DNA from: Gammaproteobacteria bacterium
GTDB lineage: Bacteria; Pseudomonadota; Gammaproteobacteria; S144-34
Assembly: GCA_026989495.1 (NCBI GenBank)
Contig: JALSJE010000113.1
Span: 1 to 49,711 of the forward strand
DNA length: 49,711 bases
Direction: 5' to 3'
The position numbers were made by a program, and so were the translations under genes. Below the pieces are notes generated by a model that worked only from the letters and a program-made list of their open reading frames with translations, did not search any database and was not told the origin of the DNA. Positions 1-8,199 of the stretch are shown in pieces (position 1 is the stretch's first letter; every line of letters starts with the position of its first letter).

Positions 1-1619
1 TGCTCACGGGCCGCACCGTGGACGCCCGGCAAGCGCGCCGCCTGGGCCTGGTGGACCACGCCGTCCCGCGCCGCCACCTGGAGACGGCCGTCCGCCGTCT
101 CGTCGCCGAGCGGCCACCGCGCAGGCGGCCGCCGCGCCTCCAGCGTGCCCTCACGCTGCCGGGGCCGCGCCACGCCGCGGCCTGGCTGCTCGAGCGGCGC
201 CTGAGCCGCCACGCGCGGCGCGCGCACTACCCGGCGCCCTACGCGCTCATCGGGCTCTGGCGCCGCCACGGCGGCGGCGACGCGCGCGCCATGATCGAGG
301 CCGAGGCGCGCTCGGTGGCACGGCTGATCGCCACCACCACCGCCCGCAACCTGGTGCGGGTCTTCCTGCTCGGCGAGCGCCTCAAGGGCTTCGGCAAGGG
401 CGAGGCCCCGCCCGTGCGCCACGTGCACGTGATCGGCGCGGGCACCATGGGCGGCGACATCGCCGCCTGGTGCGCCCTGCGGGGTCTCGCCGTCACGCTC
501 ACGGACACGCGCCTGGAGGCGCTGGGCAGCGCGGTCGCGCGCGCGGCGAAGCTGTTCCGCCGGCGCCTGCGCGACCCGCGCCGGGTGACCGCCGCCCTCG
601 ACCGGCTCACGCCGGATCCCGCCGGGGCAGGTGCGCGCCGCGCGGACGTGGTGATCGAGGCCATCGTCGAGGACCTGGAGGCCAAGCGCGCGCTCTTCGC
701 CCGCGTCGAGCGCGATGCGCCCGCGCACGCCCTGCTCGCCACCAACACCTCCAGCATCCCCCTCGAAGAGATCGCGGCCGCGCTCGAGGCCCCCGAGCGC
801 CTGGTGGGGCTGCACTTCTTCAACCCGGTCGCGAAGATGCGGCTCGTGGAGGTCGTCACCGGCGAGTCCACCGGTGAGACGGCCGCGCGCCGCGCCTGCG
901 CCTTCGTGCGCGGCATCGACCGCCTGCCGCTGCCCGTGCGCAGCGCGCCGGGCTTCCTGGTCAACCGCGCCCTCATGCCCTACCTGCTGGAGGCGGTGGC
1001 CCTGGAGGCCGAAGGCGTGCACCCGGCGCACATCGACGAGGCTGCCCTCGCCTTCGGCATGCCGATGGGTCCCATCGAGCTCGCCGATACCGTGGGGCTG
1101 GACGTATGCCTGGCCGTGGCCGAGGTGCTCGGTGCCCATCTGGGCCGGTCCGTTCCCGAGCGCCTGCGCGCGCTCGTTCAAGACGGCCGCCTGGGGCGCA
1201 AGAGCGGCCAGGGATTCTACGCCTGGCGTGAGGGAAGCCCCCGGCGGCCACGTCCGCCGCGCGATGCGCACCCCCCGCAGGACCTCACCCAGCGCCTCAT
1301 CTACCCCCTGCTCAACGAGCTCGTCGCCTGCCTGCGCGAAGGCGTGGTCTCCGACCCCGACCTCGCCGATGCGGGCCTCGTCTATGGCGCGGGCTTCGCT
1401 CCCTTCCGCGGCGGGCCCATGCACTACGCCCTCGACGAGGGCCCTGAGCGCATTCGCGCCGTACTCGAGACCCTCGCCCGCCGGCACGGCGAGCGTTTCC
1501 GCCCGGACCCCGGCTGGGAGACGGTCCTGGCCACGGGCCGGCCGGCACCGGGCGGAAAGGAGGATGCGCCATGTCCGCAGCCAGCACCGCAAGCCAGACC
1601 GCCCATCAACCCGACCTGA
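1..1619 (+). CDS. 3-hydroxyacyl-CoA dehydrogenase / enoyl-CoA hydratase fusion, FadJ-like (5' partial)
   Basis: This is the C-terminal part of a bifunctional fatty-acid beta-oxidation protein. It hydrates enoyl-CoA and oxidises 3-hydroxyacyl-CoA with NAD in the cytoplasm. The reading frame is open from base 3, and the first residues (LTGRTVDARQARRLGLVD) are the conserved end of a crotonase domain, so the gene starts upstream of the window. An NAD-binding Rossmann motif follows (HVIGAGTMGGDIAAW, about residues 138-152 counted from base 18), then the 3HCDH signature around NTSSIPLEEIA and GLHFFNP, and a C-terminal 3HCDH domain (FLVNRALMPYLLEA). The final 49 nt overlap the next gene, an acyl-CoA ligase in the same pathway, which suggests an operon. 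FadJ and FadB cannot be separated because the N-terminus is missing. Confidence 0.88.
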   Translation, partial: LTGRTVDARQARRLGLVDHAVPRRHLETAVRRLVAERPPRRRPPRLQRALTLPGPRHAAAWLLERRLSRHARRAHYPAPYALIGLWRRHGGGDARAMIEAEARSVARLIATTTARNLVRVFLLGERLKGFGKGEAPPVRHVHVIGAGTMGGDIAAWCALRGLAVTLTDTRLEALGSAVARAAKLFRRRLRDPRRVTAALDRLTPDPAGAGARRADVVIEAIVEDLEAKRALFARVERDAPAHALLATNTSSIPLEEIAAALEAPERLVGLHFFNPVAKMRLVEVVTGESTGETAARRACAFVRGIDRLPLPVRSAPGFLVNRALMPYLLEAVALEAEGVHPAHIDEAALAFGMPMGPIELADTVGLDVCLAVAEVLGAHLGRSVPERLRALVQDGRLGRKSGQGFYAWREGSPRRPRPPRDAHPPQDLTQRLIYPLLNELVACLREGVVSDPDLADAGLVYGAGFAPFRGGPMHYALDEGPERIRAVLETLARRHGERFRPDPGWETVLATGRPAPGGKEDAPCPQPAPQARPPINPT

Positions 1620-3394
1620 TCCCCGTCGAGACCGCGCGCACGCTCGCCGGCCTCCTTGCCGAGCGGGCCCGCCGCAGCCCGCACGCCCCGGCCTACCGCT
1701 GGTTCGACCGCGAGGCCGGCCACTGGCACGAGCTCACCTGGCACGACGTGGTGCGCGAGGCCGGACGCTGGCAGGCGGCGCTTGCGCGCGAAGGCCTCGC
1801 GCCGGGCGAGCGCGTGGCCATCATGTGCCGCAACCGCCCCGAATGGATGCTCTTCGACATGGCGGCCCAGGCGCTCGGCCTGGTGGTGGTTCCCCTCTAC
1901 GCCGACGACCGCCCGGACAGCGCCGCCTGGATCCTGCAGGATGCCGATGCGCGGCTGCTGCTGATCGAGGAGAAGGTGCAGTGGGCACGGCTCTCCGCCT
2001 GCGCCGGGCGCCTCGGGGGGCTGCGGCGCATCGTCACCCTGGAGCCCGTGCCCAGCGACGACCCGCGCCTGCGCTGGATCGGCCGCTGGCTGGGCGAGGC
2101 CGAAGGCCCGTTCACGCCCGCCGACGTGGACCCCCACGCGCTCGCGACCATCGTCTACACCTCGGGCACCACGGGCCGCCCCAAGGGCGTGATGCTGAGC
2201 CATCACAACATCCTCTGGAACGCGGCCGCATCGCTCGCCGCCGTGCCCGCCTATCCCGACGACCTGTTCCTCTCCTTCCTGCCGCTCTCGCACACTTTCG
2301 AGCGCACCGTGGGCTATTACCTCCCGATCATGGCCGGAAGCTGCGTCGCCTATGCGCGCTCCATCCGCGAGCTGGCCGAGGACCTGGCCGCCGTACGCCC
2401 CACGGTGCTCGTGACCGTGCCGCGCATCTTCGAGCGCGTGCGACGTCGGCTCGAGGAGCAGCTCAGCGCGCGCACCGCCGTCGCGCGCCAGCTCTTCCAT
2501 GCCGCCGCCGCCGTCGGCTGGCGCCACTTCCTGCACGAGCAGCACCGTCTCGGCTGGAGCCCCGGTCTCCTGCCCTGGCCCGTGCTGCAGGCGCTCGTCG
2601 CCGCGAAGGTGCTGGAGCGGCTCGGCGGGCGGCTGCGGGCGGCGATCTGCGGCGGCGCCCCGCTGCCGCCCGAGCTCGGGCGGCTGTTCATCGGGCTCGG
2701 CGTGCCCATCCTCCAGGGCTACGGCCTCACCGAGCACAGCCCTGTCATCAGCGTCAATCGCGCCGAGGACAACGTGCCCGAGAGCGTGGGCGAGCCCCTG
2801 CCCGGCGTCGAAGCCCGCATCGGCCCGCGCAACGAGCTGCTCGTGCGCAGCCCCGCCGTGATGCTCGGCTACTGGCGCCGTCCCGAGGCGACCCGCCAGA
2901 TGATCGACCCCGACGGCTGGCTCCACACCGGCGACCAGGCGCGGATCGAGCGCGATCACATCTACATCACCGGGCGGCTGAAGGACATCATCGTGCTCGC
3001 CACCGGCGAGAAGGTGCCGCCCGCCGACATGGAGATGGCCATCCTCGAGGATCCGCTCTTCGAGCAGGTCATGGTGGTCGGCGAGGGCCGGCCCTACCTC
3101 GTGGCGGTGTGCGTGCTCGACCGCCGCCACTGGCGCGAGCTCGCGAAAGGGCTCGGGCTCGACGCCGAGGCCCCCGCGGGCCTCGAGACCACCGATGCCG
3201 AGCAGGCCGCGCTCGAGCGCATCGCGCGCCGCCTGCAGGGCTTTCCCGGCTATGCCCAGGTGCGCCGCGCCGTGCTCACGCTCGATCCCTGGACCGTGGA
3301 AGATGGTCTCCTCACCCCCACCCTCAAGCTGCGCCGTGAGCGCGTCGAGGAACGGCTGCGCGCAGTCATCGAAAGCCGCTACGCCGGACACTGA
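1571..3394 (+). CDS. AMP-dependent long-chain acyl-CoA synthetase
   Basis: A 607-aa adenylate-forming enzyme that activates a fatty acid to acyl-CoA through an acyl-AMP intermediate. The P-loop-like motif YTSGTTGRPKG lies near residues 195-205, the GYGLTEHSP substrate motif near 380, and the LHTGDQ hinge/adenylate motif near 451, followed by GRLKDIIVLATGEKV. Length and motif order are those of FACS-type ligases. The ATG is preceded by a strong Shine-Dalgarno (GGAAAGGAGG, 1554-1563) and lies inside the end of the upstream beta-oxidation gene, so the two are probably translationally coupled. The exact chain-length preference cannot be read from the sequence. Confidence 0.92.
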   Translation: MSAASTASQTAHQPDLIPVETARTLAGLLAERARRSPHAPAYRWFDREAGHWHELTWHDVVREAGRWQAALAREGLAPGERVAIMCRNRPEWMLFDMAAQALGLVVVPLYADDRPDSAAWILQDADARLLLIEEKVQWARLSACAGRLGGLRRIVTLEPVPSDDPRLRWIGRWLGEAEGPFTPADVDPHALATIVYTSGTTGRPKGVMLSHHNILWNAAASLAAVPAYPDDLFLSFLPLSHTFERTVGYYLPIMAGSCVAYARSIRELAEDLAAVRPTVLVTVPRIFERVRRRLEEQLSARTAVARQLFHAAAAVGWRHFLHEQHRLGWSPGLLPWPVLQALVAAKVLERLGGRLRAAICGGAPLPPELGRLFIGLGVPILQGYGLTEHSPVISVNRAEDNVPESVGEPLPGVEARIGPRNELLVRSPAVMLGYWRRPEATRQMIDPDGWLHTGDQARIERDHIYITGRLKDIIVLATGEKVPPADMEMAILEDPLFEQVMVVGEGRPYLVAVCVLDRRHWRELAKGLGLDAEAPAGLETTDAEQAALERIARRLQGFPGYAQVRRAVLTLDPWTVEDGLLTPTLKLRRERVEERLRAVIESRYAGH

Positions 3395-3700
3395 GCGCCC
3401 GCGACGGCCTCACGGCAGGAAGCCGCCCGCGCCCCACCCCGAGAGGTCGCTGATGAACCCACGGCTCCCAATGTGTGTCCAATCTATTCGAGGGGCAACC
3501 CAGGGCAACCCAAACCCATTCCCCTCGCCAGGACTCGTCCGCCGTGCTGGGGGATGCGCGGGAAGAGGAGAGAGAGGCATGGCTGGCCGCAGGCGCAGAG
3601 AGGCGCGGGGGGTATGCGAAGGTGGTGTCCGCTTCGTTTCTGTCGAAGAGGCCTCTCTTGCACGATTCGGGCCGCTTTGGCACACTAATGCCGCAACGGA
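3395..3700. other. Intergenic region upstream of tRNA-fMet
   Basis: About 300 nt between the ligase stop and the tRNA. I see no convincing gene: the short open frames lack homology signals and good ribosome sites. A possible weak tRNA promoter is present (TTGCAC at 3658-3663 and ACTAAT at 3684-3689), but the 20-nt spacer is too long for it to be more than a guess. Confidence 0.4.
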
Positions 3701-3777
<77 letters not shown>

Positions 3778-3860
3778 TCAGACCGAGAAGATGGAACCAC
3801 GGACGGTTCCATCAGTACTGGAATCCCTCTCAAAACAGCCGAAAGGTCTGAAAAACTCGA

Positions 3861-4025
3861 GGAAGCTCTGAAAAATCCGATTTTTCAGAGCTTCCCCGCG
3901 GCCAAGGATGGCCGCGGGACGGCTCATGCACATGGAAGTGCATGACGATACGAAAAAATCGAAAATGGGCCGCGAAGCACCATAGCGCTGATCAATCCGC
4001 GCAGCGGATTGATCCCAGAGTTTCC
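3861..4025 (+). repeat. Dispersed structured intergenic repeat, copy A
   Basis: About 165 nt containing four hairpins in order. They are a perfect 16-bp stem with 3-nt loop (3861-3876/3880-3895), a 9-bp GC stem (3895-3903/3910-3918), an 8-bp stem (3924-3931/3938-3945) and an 11-bp stem around GATCAATCCGC (3990-4000/4004-4014). The copy ends in CAGAGTTTCC. Near-identical or partial copies lie at 13125-13290, 33927-33965 and, reversed, 49356-49520. Copy A is preceded by a degenerate half-duplication of its first arm (3841-3860). It lies downstream of tRNA-fMet in the same orientation, and the convergent glutaredoxin gene ends 70 nt further on. Confidence 0.85.
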
Positions 4026-4049
4026 ATCAGAGTTTTCTCAAAGTTTCCA

Positions 4050-4081
4050 GACGATACGGACGACCGACGATACGGACGACC
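4050..4081. repeat. 16-bp perfect tandem duplication
   Basis: The unit GACGATACGGACGACC occurs twice back to back (4050-4065 and 4066-4081), between repeat copy A and the glutaredoxin stop codon. The repeat itself contains a related string (GACGATACG), so this may be a replication-slippage product of its tail. Confidence 0.8.
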
Positions 4082-4095
4082 TGAGAGGCTCGGGC

Positions 4096-4362
4096 TCAGG
4101 CGGTGCCGTCACCGAGGAGCTCCACGAGCTCGCCGGCCATGTCGAGCTCGACGAGATCGTCGTAGCCGCCCACGTGGCGCTCGCCGATGAAGATCTGGGG
4201 CACGGTGCGGCGCCCGCCGGTCACCCGCAGCATCTCCTCGTAACGCTCGGGATCCAGGTCCACCCGGATCTTGGTGATCTCGGCCCCGCGCCGCAGGAGG
4301 AGCTGCTCGGCCCGCACACAGTACGGGCAGACGGCGGTGCAGTACATGCGCACTTCGGGCAT
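4096..4362 (-). CDS. grxC: Glutaredoxin 3 (GrxC)
   Basis: An 88-aa dithiol glutaredoxin that reduces disulfides and mixed glutathione disulfides in the cytoplasm. The active site CPYC is at residues 12-15, followed by the family's cis-Pro motif (GGRRTVPQIFIGERHVGG) for glutathione binding. Length is normal for GrxC. The gene stands alone on the minus strand. A TATCCC-N4-GTGATA palindrome and a TAGCCT box lie upstream (4399-4444), so it may belong to the same putative regulon as dsrA. Confidence 0.95.
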   Translation of the reverse strand: MPEVRMYCTAVCPYCVRAEQLLLRRGAEITKIRVDLDPERYEEMLRVTGGRRTVPQIFIGERHVGGYDDLVELDMAGELVELLGDGTA

Positions 4363-4398
4363 GGTCTAGCGCGTGTCGTCGTCAGGCAACGGCATCGA

Positions 4399-4444
4399 AG
4401 GCTAGCGAGCCCGCGTCGGGCAGGTGAATATCACCAAAGGGATA
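4399..4444 (-). promoter_or_regulatory. Candidate operator and promoter of grxC
   Basis: Read on the minus strand, TATCCC-TTTG-GTGATA (4444 to 4429) is followed after 24 nt by TAGCCT (4404 to 4399), a possible -10 box. The palindrome matches the dsrA-upstream site at 11 of 12 arm positions, and its distance to the -10 repeats the geometry seen upstream of the sel1-dsrS-like operon. Binding by any regulator is inference. Confidence 0.5.
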
Positions 4445-4517
4445 AGGGGACAGTGGACGGGAAGGCTCTGCCATGTCCTCGCGGCCGCCAGGCCTCTCTC
4501 GTTTGCGGCCTGCTGGT

Positions 4518-4540
4518 GCGCGGCTGGAAGCCGCGCCTAC
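4518..4540 (-). repeat. Single GTAG-type REP element
   Basis: On the minus strand GTAG is followed by a perfect 8-bp hairpin, GCGCGGCT-TCC-AGCCGCGC (4518-4536). This is the GTAG-plus-stem architecture of gammaproteobacterial REP sequences mobilised by RAYT transposases. Only one copy is seen in the window, so family membership rests on this resemblance. Confidence 0.5.
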
Positions 4541-4569
4541 GGGAAACGCCCCCACGCGCTTGGGCGGCG

Positions 4570-5115
4570 TCAGCCTTGCTCGAGGCGCGCGCTGGTGACC
4601 TCGACCGACGTGAAGTTGGCCTTCAGCCATTTGTAGACCATGTGTGAGGCGAGGCGCTCGATCCCTTCCGCGGGCGGCCGCTTCTGGATCAGGCTCACCT
4701 TCAGGTCCAGCTTGAGGGTGTCGGGCGTATAGTGCCGGGCGAGGCGCTGGAGCGCGTCGGTCTGGCGCGGCCGCACCGGCGGCAGGGTGAAGGCCACCGC
4801 CTGCAGCCCCTGGACGTTGACGCTGGAGAAGACCGGCCGCAGCTTCACCCGCACCTCGTTGCGCGCGAGGGTGGCCGCCAGCCAGGCGATGGCGTCGGCG
4901 GCGGCGATCAGCTCGGGATCCACACCACCCGCCTCGCGGAAATAGTCCAGCGCGGGATAGTAGCCGAGCCCCTCGGCACGCACGTAGGCGGCCACCGCCT
5001 CCGCCAGCTGCTCGCCCACCACGGCCGGCGAGGAGGCCGCGTGGCGCTCCAGCGCCTCGTGCGGCACCTGCAGCGTGACTGCCAGCCCGATGCGGGTGAC
5101 GTGGAGGGCGCTCAC
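4570..5115 (-). CDS. Conserved-looking hypothetical protein (181 aa)
   Basis: I do not recognise this protein. It is 181 aa with a GTG start (5115), no signal peptide and no membrane segment. It has an Ala-rich helical N-terminal half (EQLAEAVAAYVRAEGLGYYP) and a more beta-like C-terminal half (VRVKLRPVFSSVNVQGLQAV). Codon use matches its neighbours, and the competing frame over the same region reads as low-complexity Gly/Ala/Arg, which supports this one. It follows the DsrS-like gene by 100 nt on the same strand and could be the last gene of the sel1-dsrS-like operon. Confidence 0.65.
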   Translation of the reverse strand: MSALHVTRIGLAVTLQVPHEALERHAASSPAVVGEQLAEAVAAYVRAEGLGYYPALDYFREAGGVDPELIAAADAIAWLAATLARNEVRVKLRPVFSSVNVQGLQAVAFTLPPVRPRQTDALQRLARHYTPDTLKLDLKVSLIQKRPPAEGIERLASHMVYKWLKANFTSVEVTSARLEQG

Positions 5116-5215
5116 AGCGGCAACCGCCTCCCATCCGACTCAACCGAGGGTACGAGGGGCGGGACGCGGGGACGTCGGCAGGGGGGCCACATGGGGCGAG
5201 GCACCGCTGCCGCGC

Positions 5216-6379
5216 TCATGGGGCAAGGGTCCGCAGGGCCGCGCGCAGCGGGACGGTCACGGGCTCGAGGCGCTTGCGCATGACCGAGCCGACGGCGTCG
5301 GTGCGCCCGAAGATGGGATCGAGCATGGCCTCCCCCACCTGCCCCAGGAAGAGCAGCGCCTCGAGCTGCGGGCCAAGCGCCGGGGCCGCCGCAGCGGCCT
5401 CCGCCAGCCCGGCCGGCGCCCCCTCCGCCCTGCCCGCGAGCCAGTCCGCCGCCCGGGCGCGCGCCGCCTCGGGGTCGCGCTCGGTGGCGCGGGCGCCGCC
5501 GCGCAGAGGCGCGAACCAGGCCTCGACCGCCTCGAACAGCAGGATCACCACCTCCTGGTCCGCGGGGCGCCTGAGCGCGGCCTCGACGGTGGCGAGGAAG
5601 GCCTGGCCCGGGGCATCCAGCAGCCGCAGCAGCATGGCGGCCACCGGGTTGCCCGCCTCCGCGAGCGGCGCCAACGCCGCCCGGGCCTCGGCCAGGGCCG
5701 GGTGCGCCGGCGGCGGCTCGGGGAGCGCGTCCGGAATCGCGCGCAGGAAACCCACATAGTAGCTGTTGCGCTGGCGGGCCTTGCGCCACAGCCCGAGGCG
5801 CGCTTGCGCGTCGATGAGCCCCGGCTGGAGCACGAGCTGCACGATCTCCACCATCGCCCGGTGCTCCTGCTCGAAGGGCAGCCACTCGAGCAGGTAGTCG
5901 GCAAGCACGCGCCCCATCGTGCCCCGCACCACCGAAGGGCTGAGCAGCATGCGCCGGGCGTTCTCCGGCGTGGGCAGGGCCCACCATGCGCGGCGCGCAA
6001 GCTCGTCGGTGAGCCCGGGCGCGTGCACCACCGCCACCACCGCCTCCGGCTCGCCCAGGAGCAGGAGCCGCTCCAGGCTGCGCTCGTCGCGCTCCTGGCC
6101 CATGCGCGTCCAGCGGCGGATGTAGACGGGGTAGCCCCCGGGGGCGCCCAGCACCTTCAGGGAGAGGAACTCGCGCACGGCGCGCAGGTACCGCTCGGCG
6201 CCCGCGGTGGGGCTGAGGCGCACGCCCGCCTCCCCCTCGGCCGTGAGCGCGCGCACGGTCATGGCCGGCTCGTCGATCCGGATGGCGAGCGGGCCGTTCT
6301 CGAGCAGCACGTTGAGGCGCAGGGCGTCCTCCGGGCTCAATGAGACGCCCCGGGCCGAGAAGGCGCCGCCGGCGCTCAC
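5216..6379 (-). CDS. DsrS-like sulfur-oxidation accessory protein
   Basis: A 387-aa soluble protein without signal peptide or transmembrane segments. The block GAPGGYPVYIRRWTRMGQ (about residues 81-98), followed by LLLLGEPEAVVAVVHAPGLT and RRAWWALPTPENARRML, resembles DsrS as I remember it from purple sulfur bacteria. There DsrS is encoded at the end of the dsr operon and has been linked to correct production of Dsr proteins. Here it lies about 9.5 kb upstream of dsrA on the other strand. The GTG start overlaps the stop of the upstream Sel1 gene by 4 nt (GTGA), so the two are translationally coupled. The assignment is from memory of the family, not from a search. A downstream start near LSPEDALRLN is also possible. 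Confidence 0.55.
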   Translation of the reverse strand: MSAGGAFSARGVSLSPEDALRLNVLLENGPLAIRIDEPAMTVRALTAEGEAGVRLSPTAGAERYLRAVREFLSLKVLGAPGGYPVYIRRWTRMGQERDERSLERLLLLGEPEAVVAVVHAPGLTDELARRAWWALPTPENARRMLLSPSVVRGTMGRVLADYLLEWLPFEQEHRAMVEIVQLVLQPGLIDAQARLGLWRKARQRNSYYVGFLRAIPDALPEPPPAHPALAEARAALAPLAEAGNPVAAMLLRLLDAPGQAFLATVEAALRRPADQEVVILLFEAVEAWFAPLRGGARATERDPEAARARAADWLAGRAEGAPAGLAEAAAAAPALGPQLEALLFLGQVGEAMLDPIFGRTDAVGSVMRKRLEPVTVPLRAALRTLAP

Positions 6380-6819
6380 GTCTCGAAACCCGCCACCCGG
6401 TACCAGCGGCGCGCCTCCTCCGGATCCTTGGGCACGCCGCGTCCCTCCTCATACATCATGGCGAGCGTGGTGGCCGAGCCCGCGAGCCCCTGCTCGGCCG
6501 CCTTGCGGAACCACTCGGCCGCCTGCGCGGGATCCGGCTCGACGCAGTCGCCCTCCAGATACATGAAGCCGAGACCGTGCTGGGCGAGCGCATGGCCCTG
6601 CTCGGCCGCCATGCGCATGAAGCGCACCGCCTGCCCGGGGTTGCGCGTCACGCCGAGGCCGTTCTGGAACATGATGGCCACCCGGTGCTGAGCCTCCGGG
6701 TGGCCGAGTTCCGCGATGGGATGCAGAAGCTGCATGGCACGGGCGAAATGCTTGGCCTCGAAGGCCGCCATGCCGCTCGCGAGCTGCATCTCGTCGATCT
6801 CAGGCTTGGGTTCGGGCAT
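6376..6819 (-). CDS. Sel1-repeat (TPR-like) protein
   Basis: A 147-aa cytoplasmic protein made of about three to four Sel1-like helical repeats. The blocks EAQHRVAIMFQNGLGVTRNP, ALAQHGLGFMYLEGDCVEPD and SATTLAMMYEEGRGVPKDPE each end in the A-xx-W/R-F-x-x-A-A pattern. Such repeats mediate protein-protein contacts. The ATG at 6819 was chosen over longer frames because GGAGGGAGAGAGAGGG precedes it and homology-like sequence starts there. It is first in an operon with the DsrS-like gene (4-nt overlap). A TAGACT -10 box and a dsrA-type palindrome lie directly upstream. Confidence 0.85.
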   Translation of the reverse strand: MPEPKPEIDEMQLASGMAAFEAKHFARAMQLLHPIAELGHPEAQHRVAIMFQNGLGVTRNPGQAVRFMRMAAEQGHALAQHGLGFMYLEGDCVEPDPAQAAEWFRKAAEQGLAGSATTLAMMYEEGRGVPKDPEEARRWYRVAGFET

Positions 6820-6850
6820 GGCCCTCTCTCTCCCTCCGCTGTTTCCGGCC

Positions 6851-6896
6851 AGTCTAGGGGTCCGTGCGAAAGCGCTCGTATATCCCCAATGGGGGA
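6851..6896 (-). promoter_or_regulatory. Candidate operator and promoter of the sel1-dsrS-like operon
   Basis: On the minus strand the palindrome TCCCCC-ATTG-GGGATA (6896 to 6881) is followed after exactly 24 nt by TAGACT (6856 to 6851), the same -10 hexamer seen upstream of dsrA. On the plus strand the site reads TATCCC-CAAT-GGGGGA and shares its CAAT centre with the dsrA site. The same palindrome could also serve the divergent TrpD2-like gene. Confidence 0.55.
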
Positions 6897-6953
6897 GTCT
6901 GCGGCGCGCCATGCCCTCCCGTTTGTAGATAGCCCCCGCCAGCGGGCGATGCC

Positions 6954-6959
6954 TATAAT
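6954..6959 (+). promoter_or_regulatory. -10 box of the TrpD2-like gene
   Basis: A perfect TATAAT lies 42 nt before the chosen ATG (7002). No good -35 hexamer is found 16-18 nt upstream, which would fit an activator-dependent promoter. The palindrome at 6881-6896 lies 57 nt upstream of this box, close to the 55 nt between the distal dsrA site and its -10. Confidence 0.45.
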
Positions 6960-7001
6960 CCCCCGGCCGGATTCTGCGTGCCCGCGGAGACACGAGCAGC
7001 G

Positions 7002-8129
7002 ATGGCGACCTCAGTGCCCGAGCAGACCGCCACGGCGGCGCAGGACATCCTGCGCGCCTGCATCCAGAAGGTCGCGACCGGGCCCGAATACAGCAAGGAC
7101 CTCTCGCGCGAGGAGGCGCGCGCGGCCATGGCCGAGATCCTGGCCGGGCGCGCGCACCCCGTGCAGGCCGGCGTCTTCCTCATCGCGCTGCGCATGAAGC
7201 GCGAGACCCTGGAGGAGTTCAAGGGGCTGCTGGAGGCGCTGCGCGCGGTGGTGCGCGAGGCCACGGCGCCCGTGGACGAGGTGCTGGACCTTGCCGACCC
7301 CTACGACGGCTACGCGCGGGGGCTGCCCGCCTCGCCCTTCGTGCCGGCGGTGCTCGCCGCCTGCGGTGTGCCCACCGTGAGCCACGGCACCGAGAGCGTG
7401 GGCCCCAAGTACGGCATCACGCACCGCCAGGTGCTGGCCGCCGCGGACGCGCCCGTGGACCTGGATCCCGCGGCGGCGGCCGAGCGCCTCGCCGGTCCCG
7501 GCTGGGCCTATGTGGACCAGGCCGCCTTCTGCCCCGCCCTCCATGGGCTGCTGGAGCTGCGCACCCTCATCGTCAAGCGCCCCGCGCTCACGACGCTTGA
7601 GGTGCTGCTGCGGCCGATCAGCGGGCGCAAGGCCACGCACCTGGTCACCGGCTACGTGCACAAGGCCTACCCGCCGGTCTACTGCGAGCTGGCACGGTTC
7701 GTCGGCTACAGATCGGCCGCCATCGTGCGCGGTGTCGAGGGTGGCGTGATCCCCTCCCTGCAGCAGCCGGCCAAGGTCTTCCGCACCGTGGGCGGCGCAC
7801 CCGAGACCGAGCACGCCGTGGAGCCTGGCGCCGCGGGCGTGGCGCGCGACACCCGCGCCGTGCCGCTGCCGCCCGACCTCAACCGCGGCCCCGGCCGCGA
7901 TGAGATCGACGCCGGCCTCGACACCGCCGAGGCCGCGCGCCGCGCGGCCGAGCTGGGGCTCGCCGCGCTGGAGGGCCAGGCAGGACCCATGCAGGATGCC
8001 ATGGTCTACGGGGCGGCCATCTGCCTCTGGCACCTGGGCCGCGCCGCGGACCTGGCCGAAGGGGCGCGCATGGCGCGTGAGGCCATCGCCGGCGGCGCGG
8101 CGCTGGCCCGCTTCCGCGGCGAGGCCTGA
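7002..8129 (+). CDS. TrpD2-like glycosyl/phosphoribosyl transferase family protein
   Basis: A 375-aa protein of the anthranilate phosphoribosyltransferase fold. It has an N-terminal helical domain (EEARAAMAEILAGRAHPVQAG, like the TrpD N domain) and a C-terminal region with a glycine motif, SHGTESVGPKYGITHRQVL, in place of the classical PRPP loop of TrpD. No tryptophan genes are nearby, so a role in Trp synthesis is unlikely. In the related E. coli YbiB the fold binds nucleic acid. The ATG at 7002 follows GGAGA at 6986-6990; an in-frame GTG at 6978 would add 8 residues. It is divergent from the sel1-dsrS-like operon. Confidence 0.75.
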   Translation: MATSVPEQTATAAQDILRACIQKVATGPEYSKDLSREEARAAMAEILAGRAHPVQAGVFLIALRMKRETLEEFKGLLEALRAVVREATAPVDEVLDLADPYDGYARGLPASPFVPAVLAACGVPTVSHGTESVGPKYGITHRQVLAAADAPVDLDPAAAAERLAGPGWAYVDQAAFCPALHGLLELRTLIVKRPALTTLEVLLRPISGRKATHLVTGYVHKAYPPVYCELARFVGYRSAAIVRGVEGGVIPSLQQPAKVFRTVGGAPETEHAVEPGAAGVARDTRAVPLPPDLNRGPGRDEIDAGLDTAEAARRAAELGLAALEGQAGPMQDAMVYGAAICLWHLGRAADLAEGARMAREAIAGGAALARFRGEA

Positions 8130-8199
8130 GCCCGGCCCCGCTGGAGACCCCGTAGAGATTCGGCTTTCCCGCAACAGGCGCATCCTCGAGGAGAAGACC

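Noticed and set aside
1424-3391. 655-codon minus-strand open frame opposite the acyl-CoA ligase
   Set aside because: It is an antisense shadow; the plus strand carries all ligase motifs.
4382-5143. Alternative minus-strand frame overlapping the 181-aa gene
   Set aside because: It translates to Gly/Ala/Arg-rich sequence without structure; the 181-aa frame has balanced composition.
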